This document shows, one piece after another, positions 26,644-35,551 of a stretch of DNA of 36,275 nt. The DNA comes from an archaeon (GTDB lineage: Archaea; Asgardarchaeota; Thorarchaeia; Thorarchaeales; Thorarchaeaceae). The translations under genes and the position numbers were made by a program. Position 1 is the first letter of the stretch, and every line of letters begins with the position of its first letter. Location of the stretch: positions 1-36,275 of the forward strand of contig JAJRWI010000080.1 in the NCBI GenBank assembly GCA_024276825.1. Reading direction: 5' to 3'. The notes under the pieces are model-generated. The model did no database searches, was not told where the DNA came from, and saw only the letters and a list, made by a program, of their open reading frames with translations.

Positions 26644-27381
26644 TTACACTCCCAGAACTTCAACAAAGACACTCGAACCAACAGTCCGGCCAAGAGCGAT
26701 ATTTGATCCTCTGACCGCAATCTCCACCGGACCTCTGAACGGTGCTTTTCTCAAAACGACAATTGTAGCACCTACTGTAATGCCTAAGTCCAAGAGTCTT
26801 CTGATCATTTTGTGACCACCTCGGATAAAGGCAATTCTGGCCTTTTGTCCCTCTTTTAAAGCAGGGTCGGCCAATGATATTACATCTTGGTCGCGCTTGC
26901 CTATTTCTCCAAGATCGCGTCTTTTTTTCTTCATACACTCATCACAGCTTGATAATTTCAAATCACATGCAGGGATTGGATTACGAGTGTCTGGACACTT
27001 ATCCGGATGCTTAAGCAATTGGCATAGCGCTCGCTCGGACTCGTCATTTAAGGTGTGTTCTATTTCGCATGCCTGATCATGAACACGATCCTTCTTGATT
27101 TTCAGAATGTAATGCAAGAAACATTCGAGCAATCTGTGTCTGCGAACCATCTTTTTGGCGATTCTACGTCCTTCAACTGTTAGATTCACGCCCTTATACG
27201 GGTAGTAATTGACATAGCCCAACTCACTTAATCGTTGCATCATCTGAGTGACACTTGCAGGGGCGATGTTCATTTTTTTAGCAATCTCTGAATTCTTCAC
27301 CTTATCAGCATTCTGACTGAGCTTATAGATCACTTCAAGATATTCTTGGATGCTTTCACTCTGTAATTCGTCAGTGGACAT
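26644..27381 (-). CDS. DtxR/MntR-type iron regulator fused to a FeoA domain
   Basis: A 245-residue protein. Residues 8-75 are a winged helix ([29 protein letters not shown]). The dimerisation and metal-binding part has Cys105, Glu108 and His109, matching the C-x2-E-H ligands of DtxR. Residues 165-245 are a FeoA (SH3-like) domain with [14 protein letters not shown]. Between them Cys129, Cys139, Cys146 and Cys149 could form another metal site. Such proteins repress iron uptake when Fe2+ is plentiful; here the FeoA part may also assist FeoB, encoded about 31 nt downstream. A DtxR-like palindrome lies directly before the start codon. Confidence 0.9.
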   Translation of the reverse strand: MSTDELQSESIQEYLEVIYKLSQNADKVKNSEIAKKMNIAPASVTQMMQRLSELGYVNYYPYKGVNLTVEGRRIAKKMVRRHRLLECFLHYILKIKKDRVHDQACEIEHTLNDESERALCQLLKHPDKCPDTRNPIPACDLKLSSCDECMKKKRRDLGEIGKRDQDVISLADPALKEGQKARIAFIRGGHKMIRRLLDLGITVGATIVVLRKAPFRGPVEIAVRGSNIALGRTVGSSVFVEVLGV

Positions 27382-27397
27382 TTTAGCTTCGCCTAAA
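27382..27397. promoter_or_regulatory. DtxR/MDR1-like operator before the dtxR-feoA-feoB operon
   Basis: TTTAGCTTCGCCTAAA is a 16-bp palindrome with outer arms TTTAG / CTAAA and one mismatch (C for G) from the TTTAGG-n4-CCTAAA type bound by DtxR-family iron regulators. It touches the start codon of the regulator, so binding would block transcription or its start: likely autoregulation. Inferred from sequence likeness only. Confidence 0.6.
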
Positions 27398-27533
27398 TTT
27401 TACTTAAAAGATTGTAATGTATAGTTGCCTATGAAGTTATCTATCATTGCAGAATGAATTTGTTTCTTATTTGATGCGATTGACTCATCCAAAAATGCCT
27501 TCAATTGATTTGAGTTTGACTCATTTTATAATT

Positions 27534-27544
27534 CTATATATAAG
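27534..27544 (+). promoter_or_regulatory. TATA box of the PAS-protein gene
   Basis: CTATATATAAG lies about 39-49 nt before the ATG at 27583. Transcription starting about 25 nt downstream (near 27565) would leave a short leader that contains the GAGGTGAT ribosome-binding site. Confidence 0.5.
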
Positions 27545-27582
27545 TCCTAATTCTAGCCCATATAGAAGAGGTGATCTATCTG

Positions 27583-28032
27583 ATGTTTCTTGATAAGAAA
27601 GTAAGTCATTTTTTTGATGCGCTCCATGTGGGAGTTGTTATTCTGAATCCAAATGATCAAATTATTCTTTTTAACAAAATGGCTGGGAAAATGCTCGGAC
27701 AGGACCCATCAAGTCGGATTAACAGTTCAATTCTTCGATGCCATCCGAAGCGTGCAGAGCCAGGTGTTCAAAAGATGCTCGATGAATTAAAATCTGGTGA
27801 ATTAAAAAAATATCAGGGCTGGGTCAATTTCCAGGGTCGCATTCTATGGGAGCACATCTATCCTGTGAGAGATGAGAAAGGAAACTACCTTGCTACAATG
27901 ATTGAACTTCATGATGGCACAGCAAAGGCCAGATTGCTTGAGTTGGAGGGAAAATTCGAAAAACCTGAAATGCATGGCGTTGGGGCTAGTTCTCCAAGAA
28001 GCCCTTTCCCGGATTCGGAAACTGACGAATGA
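27583..28032 (+). CDS. single PAS-domain protein
   Basis: A 149-residue protein. Residues about 5-120 form a PAS fold: FFDALHVGVVILNPNDQIILFNKMAGKMLG at the start, then ILRCHPKRAEPGVQKMLDELKSG, and a closing strand WEHIYPVRDEKGNYLATMIEL. The CHPxxxxxxV..ML..L..G segment resembles PAS domains attached to DUF438 and related haem- or redox-sensing proteins. No kinase, DNA-binding or membrane part follows; the tail (125-149) looks disordered. It may sense a small ligand or redox state and act through a partner. ATG 27583 is chosen over GTG 27571 because GAGGTGAT spans the latter. Divergent from the iron regulator. Confidence 0.8.
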   Translation: MFLDKKVSHFFDALHVGVVILNPNDQIILFNKMAGKMLGQDPSSRINSSILRCHPKRAEPGVQKMLDELKSGELKKYQGWVNFQGRILWEHIYPVRDEKGNYLATMIELHDGTAKARLLELEGKFEKPEMHGVGASSPRSPFPDSETDE

Positions 28033-28057
28033 TGTCAATTGAACATATTGCAGCCAA

Positions 28058-28969
28058 CTAAATTCCCAATACTACCAATATGACACCAACAATAGTAATT
28101 ACAATTCCAAAACATGCCAGTTTCGTCAACTCCTCCTTTAGAAAGATTACAGATATGGGAACTGCGAAGATTGGAGCAGATGATGCAATGACTGAGGTAA
28201 TAGCTGCTCCTGCATATTTTACTGATGCGACATATAACAAAGAGCCTAATCCCATGCCAAAAAACGCAGCCATGGCCACAATCTTCATTGATTTTCTAGA
28301 GGGCAAGGCCATGCCGTTTCGTAATGCTATTGATACTATTGGAAGAAAAGCAGCGGACCCGAATAGCAGACGGATAAAGTTGCCGCTAAACACATCAATA
28401 TTATACATACCAACTTGTAATATGGTTGTAGCAATGGCATACAATATCGCTGTGAGAAATGCCATCCCAACTCCTATTAGATTGGTTCTTTTATTTCTAA
28501 ATTTGTCCGACAAATCTTCAGATTTACTTTGCTCACTTGAAATTACTGTTATTCCAAGTATTGCGAGAATTGTTCCAATCAATCTTGAAACAATAAAGGG
28601 CTCTTGCAGAAACCATATCGTAAATGCAAAAGTGAATATTGGAAAAGACATTGCTATTGGAAATGCATAGGACACACCAATTCTCTCTTGGCTCATAAGA
28701 TATATTGTGTCTCCAACCACAGCACCAAGAATGACCGAAGCTGCTAAAAGAACTACTGTTTCAAGGGGAATCATTGTAATTGCTGTTTGACCAAACAATA
28801 TCGCGGCAAAAGCAATTATAGGTAATGCTATCCACATTTTTAGAGAACTGATCAAAAGAGGTCGAATCTCTTCTCTTTGGGATCTATAAATAACAACTGA
28901 AATAGCATAAAAGACCACTCCAATCAGACCCATTATTGAGCCAAAGAGAACATCCGGTATGGGTTGCAT
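28058..28969 (-). CDS. EamA/DMT-family membrane transporter
   Basis: A 303-residue protein with ten hydrophobic segments in two halves of five, each an EamA repeat. The second half ends in IASSAPIFAVPISVIFLKEELTK, the typical helix 8-9 signature (P-I-F, then L-x-E-x-L-T), and the first half has a matching PIFTF ... FLQEPF stretch. DMT proteins move small metabolites; the substrate is unknown. Its start is close to the degenerate mtd fragment upstream. A long antisense frame over it is a shadow. Confidence 0.88.
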   Translation of the reverse strand: MQPIPDVLFGSIMGLIGVVFYAISVVIYRSQREEIRPLLISSLKMWIALPIIAFAAILFGQTAITMIPLETVVLLAASVILGAVVGDTIYLMSQERIGVSYAFPIAMSFPIFTFAFTIWFLQEPFIVSRLIGTILAILGITVISSEQSKSEDLSDKFRNKRTNLIGVGMAFLTAILYAIATTILQVGMYNIDVFSGNFIRLLFGSAAFLPIVSIALRNGMALPSRKSMKIVAMAAFFGMGLGSLLYVASVKYAGAAITSVIASSAPIFAVPISVIFLKEELTKLACFGIVITIVGVILVVLGI

Positions 28970-28999
28970 AAATGTAAGCTAAATTGCAAAGCAAAAACA

Positions 29000-29254
29000 C
29001 TATTGGTCAATGCCAGATTTTTCAATCTCACATGCCTCATCGATCAATTTAACAGCTGTTCTAAATACCTAATGAGATGCTGCAACCATTGGAATTTATT
29101 TCTCACATCTTGGTTTCTTGTAGTATCCTTTTGTTAGGATTTCTGCCATCATGATCATAATTTCAAGTGCATCATAGGCTTTCGCATATGTGTATGGATT
29201 AGTGAATCTTGCCAGCTATTAAGCTGCATTCCGATTGCCATTCAAATCTAGTTC
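29000..29254 (-). pseudogene. degenerate duplicate of the mtd C-terminal region
   Basis: Translated on the minus strand, this stretch gives ELDL, then after two stops RFTNPYTYAKAYDALEIM, KGYYKKPRCEK-stop-IPMVAASH-stop-VFRTAVKLIDEACEIEKSG and a stop. It parallels the mtd protein: GFTNPYAYAKAYAALEIL, GCFKEQRPEKYIPMVTAAHE and LADEAREIEKAG. Four in-frame stops and a deletion of about three codons near the start show it is dead. It covers the last third of mtd only, lies on the same strand about 2.7 kb downstream of the intact gene, and begins 4 nt after the stop codon of the secreted HExxH protein. The divergence is large, so it is not a recent copy. Confidence 0.88.
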
Positions 29255-29258
29255 AGCC

Positions 29259-31745
29259 CTAAGGCAGATAGCTTGATTGATACCATATTAAGCCCTCAGG
29301 GGGACCTGATGTTATCACGAAATAGTAGATTCCTATTTCAGGCCCTATCAGCTGTACGGTTTGGCTATCTGCCGTTAGAAAGAATTCATGAATTATTGTC
29401 AGATTATAACTCAAGATTAGTCCTGTAAACTCTGCACCTGTTGGAATCTCTGCATAGAAGTCATAATTGTAGCTTGAATTCAAGAAAGAATAGCCAGCAA
29501 GAATGCCTCCATAAATGTCCCATGGTGTAGGGCACATTAGATATGGATAGCTATCCCTAATGGGATTCATTGCATTCGGGGGTGTTTCATTCGCTGGAGT
29601 CACTGTCATGGTAATATTGAATGCAGTGTCATTCAAATTCTGCTTGATGACGATCAACTTTGTCAAAGAAGCAGAACCTGCGTCAGGGTCGAGGATGTAT
29701 CCAGGCCAAGCATTATTAAGAATCTCAACGAATTGAGTGTCATTTGTGCCATCTGACCAATATCGAATTATTGTTATATTAAGATGTTTATTATTGCCTC
29801 CACTCCAATTAAGAAACATTGAGAATGAGGTGCTATTGTTGATGTTAATTACTTCAAAAGCAGACTCTTCAGGTTGTAATTCGACAGTGTCGTTAAGAGC
29901 TTGACCCTCATATGTCATGCTCAAAGTCTTGTTATAATCGGGAGTGATGGTCATTGTGATACGTTGGGTATATCGTGTTGTAACACCTTTAATGACCCAG
30001 ATTCTTGAGATCCGCTTAGGTGCGTTTGGATTGAGATGGATAATGCCAGTTTTGCTCGTTGAATTCATATGAATAATGATGGTTTCATTAGTCCCATCTT
30101 CATAAAATACCAAAACTGATGCCACCCATTTGTCACTAGAGTAGGACCAATTAAGCCGCAGGGTGAATGGAGATTCTCCAGTGATATTCACCTCTTCAAT
30201 CACGGCACCACCCTTGCCCCTTACCCATACTGTGTCATTCAGAGCACCATCAGTGTAATTCATTCGAACATGTGGCTCATACAATGGCACACCATTTGCC
30301 TTATGCGCATCAAGAATTAGCCAGCTCCAAAATCGAATCAAGGCTTGTTCAAGAGTCATGTTCAATACTCTTTGAAGCGCGGTTTCAGGCGACACGTTTC
30401 TGGAATCGCCACTGCCATAATATTTAGTTTCATTGAATATTCTTAGAAGGGTATTGGGACCAAATGTTTCATTCAGCCATTTTGTGAACAAGAATGAAGC
30501 CATGTAATCATTCCATGTGCCCACCCATCTTTCGAATGGACTACTTGCATTCAAGTCTCTATAATGATCAAACCAGTTAAGACTCCCAAGGCGCTTTGCC
30601 ATTCGCATCCATGATGTCATAGTCATATTGGGATAGTTCCTTAACATTGATGTCATGCCCCAGAATTCAGCCTGCCCTTCAACAAACCATCTGGAGTAAA
30701 ACCACACATGGCGAAATGTTCCAGTTGAGTCATTATATCTCTTAAAATGGAATTGATGCATCATTTCATGTTCGCCTACGAGCTTGAGCTCTTCCCTTGT
30801 GGCATTAGTTCCCACTCGAAATATAATGGTACCATTAGGATTAGCCGAGGCAGTAGACTCTACTGATGTTGATGATACTAGACGTACTCGGATCCTTCCC
30901 TGACTGTCTTTATTTGGTTCGCCAAAACCTAACTGTCTATAGAGATTAACTGAGAAGTTGATGTGTTCAGAGATGAGATTAATAACAGAGCGGTTGACTC
31001 CTGGCCCAGCTCTAACTGTGATATTATCACCCTGCATAAGGGATTCATCGAATCCAGTGGTCTGAATATCAGTTCTTACTCCATTGATGAACCAAATCTC
31101 ATCTCCACCATATTGTCCTGATGTGTAAGATATGAGAGCATTTGGTTCTCCAGGTGTCATTGGGCCTGTTACCCAAGAATCAGACAAATCATCACTCGGA
31201 AAGTATGAGAGAGACTCATCAGAGGCAGGAGGGTTCGGACCATCCATTGCATCATTCCAATCACCAAGGATAGGATCTCCATTGCCACCGCCATACCTCA
31301 TGAAATCAACCAAAAGTCCACTTGCGTCGTGAATACCAACTTCATCACCCGACGGGTCCAAAATACTCGAGTTAAGACCTGCATAGACAGTAGCCTGATT
31401 ATCGTTGATATCCAAGTCATTTGTCCCAACACCCGTAAATACTCGCAAATAGAGATACTTGCTATTTCCAGTGAGAGTTGGCAGAGTGATGATATCATCA
31501 TCATATGTCGTTAGAATCCAGTTAGTCATGTCTGGAAGCTGTCCAGTTGTAAAGAGTTCAATGAATTCATCTTGCGTGGATTCATCAGGATGAACCTCAT
31601 TTATGATAACTAGACTCTTATCTTGGGATGGGTCATCTACAAGCTCAGTTTCATCTGGTGGAGTCTGTGGACCACGATATAATATGAAAACACTAACACC
31701 AGCCAAGAGGATAATTATAACTAGTGCAACAGCGGCGCGTTTCAT
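29259..31745 (-). CDS. large secreted protein with lamin-tail domain and HExxH metallopeptidase-like domain
   Basis: An 828-residue protein with an N-terminal signal/anchor helix (about 4-23). Residues about 44-150 form a lamin-tail domain (IINEVHPDE ... DEFIELF, then DEVGIHDASGLLVD). The middle has H326-E327-x2-H330 (GEHEMMHQFHF) and, 26 residues on, Glu356 in WFVEGQAEFWG, as in gluzincin zinc peptidases. The C-terminal 350 residues are beta-rich repeats. Many N-x-S/T sequons indicate a glycosylated surface protein. I use the ATG at 31745 (GAGG 9 nt upstream) rather than TTG 31766. It probably cuts proteins outside the cell; the substrate is unknown. It lies between mtd and a dead mtd tail. 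Confidence 0.78.
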   Translation of the reverse strand: MKRAAVALVIIILLAGVSVFILYRGPQTPPDETELVDDPSQDKSLVIINEVHPDESTQDEFIELFTTGQLPDMTNWILTTYDDDIITLPTLTGNSKYLYLRVFTGVGTNDLDINDNQATVYAGLNSSILDPSGDEVGIHDASGLLVDFMRYGGGNGDPILGDWNDAMDGPNPPASDESLSYFPSDDLSDSWVTGPMTPGEPNALISYTSGQYGGDEIWFINGVRTDIQTTGFDESLMQGDNITVRAGPGVNRSVINLISEHINFSVNLYRQLGFGEPNKDSQGRIRVRLVSSTSVESTASANPNGTIIFRVGTNATREELKLVGEHEMMHQFHFKRYNDSTGTFRHVWFYSRWFVEGQAEFWGMTSMLRNYPNMTMTSWMRMAKRLGSLNWFDHYRDLNASSPFERWVGTWNDYMASFLFTKWLNETFGPNTLLRIFNETKYYGSGDSRNVSPETALQRVLNMTLEQALIRFWSWLILDAHKANGVPLYEPHVRMNYTDGALNDTVWVRGKGGAVIEEVNITGESPFTLRLNWSYSSDKWVASVLVFYEDGTNETIIIHMNSTSKTGIIHLNPNAPKRISRIWVIKGVTTRYTQRITMTITPDYNKTLSMTYEGQALNDTVELQPEESAFEVININNSTSFSMFLNWSGGNNKHLNITIIRYWSDGTNDTQFVEILNNAWPGYILDPDAGSASLTKLIVIKQNLNDTAFNITMTVTPANETPPNAMNPIRDSYPYLMCPTPWDIYGGILAGYSFLNSSYNYDFYAEIPTGAEFTGLILSYNLTIIHEFFLTADSQTVQLIGPEIGIYYFVITSGPPEGLIWYQSSYLP

Positions 31746-31906
31746 TAGTATGAACCTCGCAGACAAATAGAAGTTAATAAGAGTTAATGCATATGCTAAT
31801 AAGCCTTGCGTCGATATTGTATTCCAAAATGAGCTATTTAATCCCTTCTTGAATAATCATGTTTCAGATTAGACTATATCAATGGAACTTGCGTGGGCAT
31901 TGAACT

Positions 31907-31955
31907 GAAGCAGGCTGAAATACCATCATGATCATGGAATTCCAATGCCTGCTTC
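31907..31955 (-). other. stem-loop downstream of mtd
   Basis: A perfect 9-bp inverted repeat (GAAGCAGGC / GCCTGCTTC) encloses a 31-nt loop that itself holds the palindrome TGGAATTCCA. It begins 19 nt after the mtd stop codon and could end or stabilise the mtd transcript, or mark the edge of the inserted block that carries the secreted protein. Confidence 0.55.
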
Positions 31956-31974
31956 GAGAGATTATTGGTTTATT

Positions 31975-32838
31975 CTATTTTGGCTTGTCAAATAGTTTAG
32001 TCTTGGATAGTCTCTTGCCTGATGAACCGTGAGGAGTGCGAAGAACACTATCGCCGGCTTTCTCAATCTCCCGTGCCTCATCAGCAAGTTTAGATGCTGC
32101 TCTTAGCACCTCGTGGGCAGCGGTTACCATTGGAATGTATTTCTCTGGCCTTTGCTCCTTGAAACATCCCTTTGTTGTTATGCCAGCCACTACGGGCAAT
32201 ATCTCAAGTGCGGCATATGCCTTTGCATATGCATAAGGATTAGTGAATCCACCAGCTTCAAGTGCCTTAGCAGTCTTTAAGGTGATTTTTGGAAGCTCTA
32301 GTTCTTTTCCATCTTTTAGAGAATCAATGAGTTTATCCATTTCTATCTGAATAAAGCGGATAACACCAGTTGTAGAGAGAACCTTGATCAGTTCTGCGTT
32401 AAAGAGAGCCATCTCGGAAGGATCTAGGAACTCTTTTCGCGCGCCTATCATAGGATCCATGGGCAACACAATGAACCCGCTGTTGTCAGGAACAGAAACA
32501 ACACTCTTCCCCTCTTCATTCTTCTTGTAAAATGCTTTCTTAGAAGGTGCGTCTGATATTGATACTATGGGGATATTCTTGCCTAGCAGAATCTCTCGTG
32601 CCCTAGTTGGCCCAGGCAGTGCCGCATTTGGACTCACAATAAACACAAGCTGCGGCTTCATCTCTGCCATTCTATTTGCAGAATATTCACAGGCATCAGG
32701 TTCAAGCTTCGCACCAGATCCCGCAGATACCACCGCGATATCCTTTCTCTCTGCACGTTCATCCATTATGAGATCAAGAAGCGGTGCAGCTCCAATACAA
32801 CCAAGTTTTAAAACACCTATCCTTACAAGGTCGGTCAA
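31975..32838 (-). CDS. mtd: F420-dependent methylene-tetrahydromethanopterin dehydrogenase
   Basis: A 287-residue cytoplasmic enzyme that interconverts methylene- and methenyl-H4MPT with coenzyme F420 as hydride carrier. The N-terminus VRIGVLKLGCIGAAPLLDL, with the following DIAVVSAGSGAKL and PNAALPGPTRAREIL, is specific to Mtd, and the C-terminal NPYAYAKAYAALEI and YIPMVTAAHEV also match. It is part of the archaeal Wood-Ljungdahl methyl branch. TTG start with AGGAGG 7 nt upstream. It follows the DHPS-related gene after about 100 nt. A dead copy of its 3' third lies downstream beyond the secreted-protein gene. Confidence 0.95.
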   Translation of the reverse strand: MTDLVRIGVLKLGCIGAAPLLDLIMDERAERKDIAVVSAGSGAKLEPDACEYSANRMAEMKPQLVFIVSPNAALPGPTRAREILLGKNIPIVSISDAPSKKAFYKKNEEGKSVVSVPDNSGFIVLPMDPMIGARKEFLDPSEMALFNAELIKVLSTTGVIRFIQIEMDKLIDSLKDGKELELPKITLKTAKALEAGGFTNPYAYAKAYAALEILPVVAGITTKGCFKEQRPEKYIPMVTAAHEVLRAASKLADEAREIEKAGDSVLRTPHGSSGKRLSKTKLFDKPK

Positions 32839-32941
32839 TGTTCAACCTCCTAAATGAGAATTTGTGTGTTTGGTGGATAAAACGGTTGTGGTTGAATTGC
32901 TGTCTATCATCAGATTGAGTTTCAAGGCCATTGAAGAGTAT

Positions 32942-34525
32942 CTATTTGAGATTCGTGATGTTTTTAATAAATTCTAGAGACCATTCATCATCTTGTTGAT
33001 AATCATGGCCTAAGCTCAACGCAACCTCTGCTTTCATTAGCTCTGCGCCGAGATACGCTGCATGTTCAGGATTGCCCACCAATCCTCTATTAACAATCTC
33101 TTTCAAAAGTGCAGTAGACTTGTCAGAAGCAAGTCGTTGAATGTTTCCTTGGCCATCCCTATGCTCGCAGAGTACTAGTCCAGCTTCACGGTCGACACTG
33201 ATTCGAAAGCAACCTAGAGGATCTGGCACGTAATCTAAGCTCACATCTTCTACAAGATGATAGGTATCATCAAACGATAGGGACTGAACACTGAATTCCC
33301 TGGACTTGCTTGCAAATGCTGTGATGCCAAGTTCTTTCGGTGGCGAAATATTCATCCTCGCAAGAAATGCCAGCTGTGCGGTTGATTGCAGTTCACTAAT
33401 GCACCCAAGAGTGGATGGCCTTTCTTCTGTTGATAGGAAGACAGCTATTCCCAGTTCAACACCCAAGAGTGAGAGAATTGCATTGATGCCCATCGTGTCC
33501 GAATCAATAAACTCGGTTACATTGGCGAATCCTGCAAGGAATGGGGTGTTTTGATCTAGTTTCCTGTATTCATGAAATGCCACAAGTGATTTCATCAACC
33601 CGGGCTGGATAGGGGCCTCCAAGATAGGGTCTGCAAGAATCTTCGAAAACCCATTCCGTCGTAATCGAGCGGATAACTCGTAACACTTGCGGGCTCGATC
33701 AATCGGCTCTAGTGGATATGCCCCCTTTGATACATTTGTTGGTAAACAGACAATTGCAATGTTTTCAGGAAGTCTAGTAAGGGCGTTAACATTTCCATAG
33801 TCAATAGAGAGCACAATCTCAGCACCAGCATCAACAGCGGCCATAATCTCTTTTGGATTAAGCGAGTCAATGCTTATGCTCACTCCAAGTTTTCTAATCT
33901 CATATGTGAGTTCTGCAATGCGTTCTGGATCGCTCTTTGAGATGGTGGCACCCAGATCTACGATGTCCGCATATTTCGCGTAATACTTCGCAGTGGCAAT
34001 ACATTGTTCAAATGGACGTGTTGTGGCATCAACGACCTCAGCCATTATTTTGGGGCGAACATCAATACCAATTACAAGACCTGAATCTAACTTGAAGTTC
34101 CTCACACCAAAAGTAGCATCATGTTCAGCCTTGCTAAGAAGACTTTTCATCTTCTCCAGAATATAATTGCTAAGAGCCATATCCGCTGGTGCAGAACCAG
34201 AGAGATCATTAATCACTTCATCAAGATTAGCAAGCAATAGCGGCAAGTTTGAAATATTGCGAGTGCCTTTAAGAACTGGAATTCCAAATTCATTCTCAAG
34301 TTCAGAGTAATCGCCCTGTGCCATGCCCGATACAAAGATGATGTCAGGCTTATTAACAGGCATATGTCTTGATAGATATCTCTGTACCATTCGAGGAGTG
34401 GTAAATGCAGCCACAGAGAGGGGCAGCATCCTTATTGATACTTCTGATTGGCCGCTCATTGTTTTTGCCAAATCTGAATAGGCCATCTTCCCCGTCAAGA
34501 GGAGTATTTCTCGATCATGTATCAT
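32942..34525 (-). CDS. dihydropteroate synthase-related protein (TIGR00284 type)
   Basis: A 527-residue protein. The central region (about 150-340) is a pterin-binding TIM barrel: GIDVRPKIMAEVVDAT, ADIVDLGATIS, VSISIDSLNPKEIMAAVDAGAEIVLSID in two parts, and ILADPILEAPIQPG. The N-terminal 130 residues and C-terminal 150 residues are the extensions typical of the archaeal DHPS-like group, proposed to act in methanopterin synthesis. The neighbouring mtd, which uses an H4MPT cofactor, supports that role. Divergent from fdhD with a 123-nt shared upstream region. Confidence 0.88.
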   Translation of the reverse strand: MIHDREILLLTGKMAYSDLAKTMSGQSEVSIRMLPLSVAAFTTPRMVQRYLSRHMPVNKPDIIFVSGMAQGDYSELENEFGIPVLKGTRNISNLPLLLANLDEVINDLSGSAPADMALSNYILEKMKSLLSKAEHDATFGVRNFKLDSGLVIGIDVRPKIMAEVVDATTRPFEQCIATAKYYAKYADIVDLGATISKSDPERIAELTYEIRKLGVSISIDSLNPKEIMAAVDAGAEIVLSIDYGNVNALTRLPENIAIVCLPTNVSKGAYPLEPIDRARKCYELSARLRRNGFSKILADPILEAPIQPGLMKSLVAFHEYRKLDQNTPFLAGFANVTEFIDSDTMGINAILSLLGVELGIAVFLSTEERPSTLGCISELQSTAQLAFLARMNISPPKELGITAFASKSREFSVQSLSFDDTYHLVEDVSLDYVPDPLGCFRISVDREAGLVLCEHRDGQGNIQRLASDKSTALLKEIVNRGLVGNPEHAAYLGAELMKAEVALSLGHDYQQDDEWSLEFIKNITNLK

Positions 34526-34648
34526 TTGACCACCCGAATTATTTCATATGAGAAGAAAATGTTCGTATTATTCTTTCTTAATTTCAATACATCCAAGACT
34601 TTCATTGAATCATAAGACGTTTTATGTTCTAATGTCATCAGCAATATT

Positions 34649-35470
34649 GTGATTATATTGCACCCATTTAGACGATTACCAACTGTCCAGCTGACGCCTG
34701 ATAATGTGGTTGAAGAGGATGATCTTGTAGCAATCGAAACTGCATTGGAAGTAAGGATTGGCAATGAGTTTCTTGCAGCTTTTTTATGTAGCCCAGGCAA
34801 CGAGAAGGAGCTCGCCATTGGATATCTGCTCTCTACAGGTATTGTTCAACAGGCATCGGACATTAAACATATTGAGTTTTCAAACAATCGTTGCAAAGTT
34901 ATTATGATGAATGGGGCTAGTTTCAACAGGCAGAGGGCATTCTCTCAAATTAGGCGGTTCATTGGAACCGAGTGTTCAGCTCCAGAACTGCTTCGGGACC
35001 TGCGAACAGCTCAAGGTCTACCTTGCATAAAAAATGAAATCGATGTTTCTTTTGAACGAATGCAGAAGGGGATAAAGCTATTGAATGAATTGCAGGTAAA
35101 TCGCAGAAAGACTGGAGCGTTTCATGGAGCTCTCTTACATCACATAGAAGCGAACCAATATGTCATTGCTGAGGATCTTGGCAGACACAATGCTGTCGAT
35201 AAAGCAATTGGAATGGCGATAGTTCAGGGCATTGAACCTATGAGTTGTTTCCTTATCAGTTCTGGAAGGTTAACTGCAGACATTGTCAGTAAATGTGCAT
35301 GGACACGCATACCATTGCTTGCGTCATTTGCTGTGTCTACAGACGCAGGAGTAAAGTTCGCACAAAAGGCAAATATCACTCTGATCGGTTCGTTCAAGGG
35401 TCATAAGATGCGTCTATATAATCAAGGTGCGGCAAGTATTGTCTTTGAAAAAGCACAACAAAATAATTAA
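34649..35470 (+). CDS. fdhD: FdhD-family sulfurtransferase for formate dehydrogenase maturation
   Basis: A 273-residue protein. Conserved FdhD stretches: ELAIGYLLSTGI (54-65), TGAFHGALL, EDLGRHNAVDKAIG, SSGRLTADIVSKCAWTRIPLLAS and ITLIGSFKG. FdhD passes sulfur from a cysteine desulfurase to the molybdenum/tungsten cofactor of formate dehydrogenase. The usual CGxCG-type loop, whose Cys pair carries the sulfur, is here GTECSAPELL with a single Cys109. GTG at 34649 has no Shine-Dalgarno; TTTTATG about 28 nt upstream suggests a leaderless message. No formate dehydrogenase gene is in the window. Divergent from the DHPS-like gene and convergent with hgcB. Confidence 0.88.
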   Translation: MIILHPFRRLPTVQLTPDNVVEEDDLVAIETALEVRIGNEFLAAFLCSPGNEKELAIGYLLSTGIVQQASDIKHIEFSNNRCKVIMMNGASFNRQRAFSQIRRFIGTECSAPELLRDLRTAQGLPCIKNEIDVSFERMQKGIKLLNELQVNRRKTGAFHGALLHHIEANQYVIAEDLGRHNAVDKAIGMAIVQGIEPMSCFLISSGRLTADIVSKCAWTRIPLLASFAVSTDAGVKFAQKANITLIGSFKGHKMRLYNQGAASIVFEKAQQNN

Positions 35471-35551
35471 AGTCTTGAAAATTCGTGATTGTTCAGCAGA
35501 TACTGAGGAATACCGTTCAACCGTGAGTTCTAATTGCAGCCAAGAACAATT

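Noticed and set aside
26613..26720. N-terminal extension of feoB overlapping the DtxR-FeoA gene
   Set aside because: The added 36 residues do not look like FeoB, overlap the upstream coding sequence by 77 nt, and better starts lie just downstream.
28080..28670. 196-codon plus-strand open frame opposite the EamA transporter
   Set aside because: It lies wholly antisense to a clear ten-helix transporter, has no ribosome-binding site, and its composition mirrors the hydrophobic gene on the other strand.
31746..31766. TTG start for the secreted HExxH protein
   Set aside because: It would add residues before the signal helix and cover the GAGG that serves the ATG at 31745.
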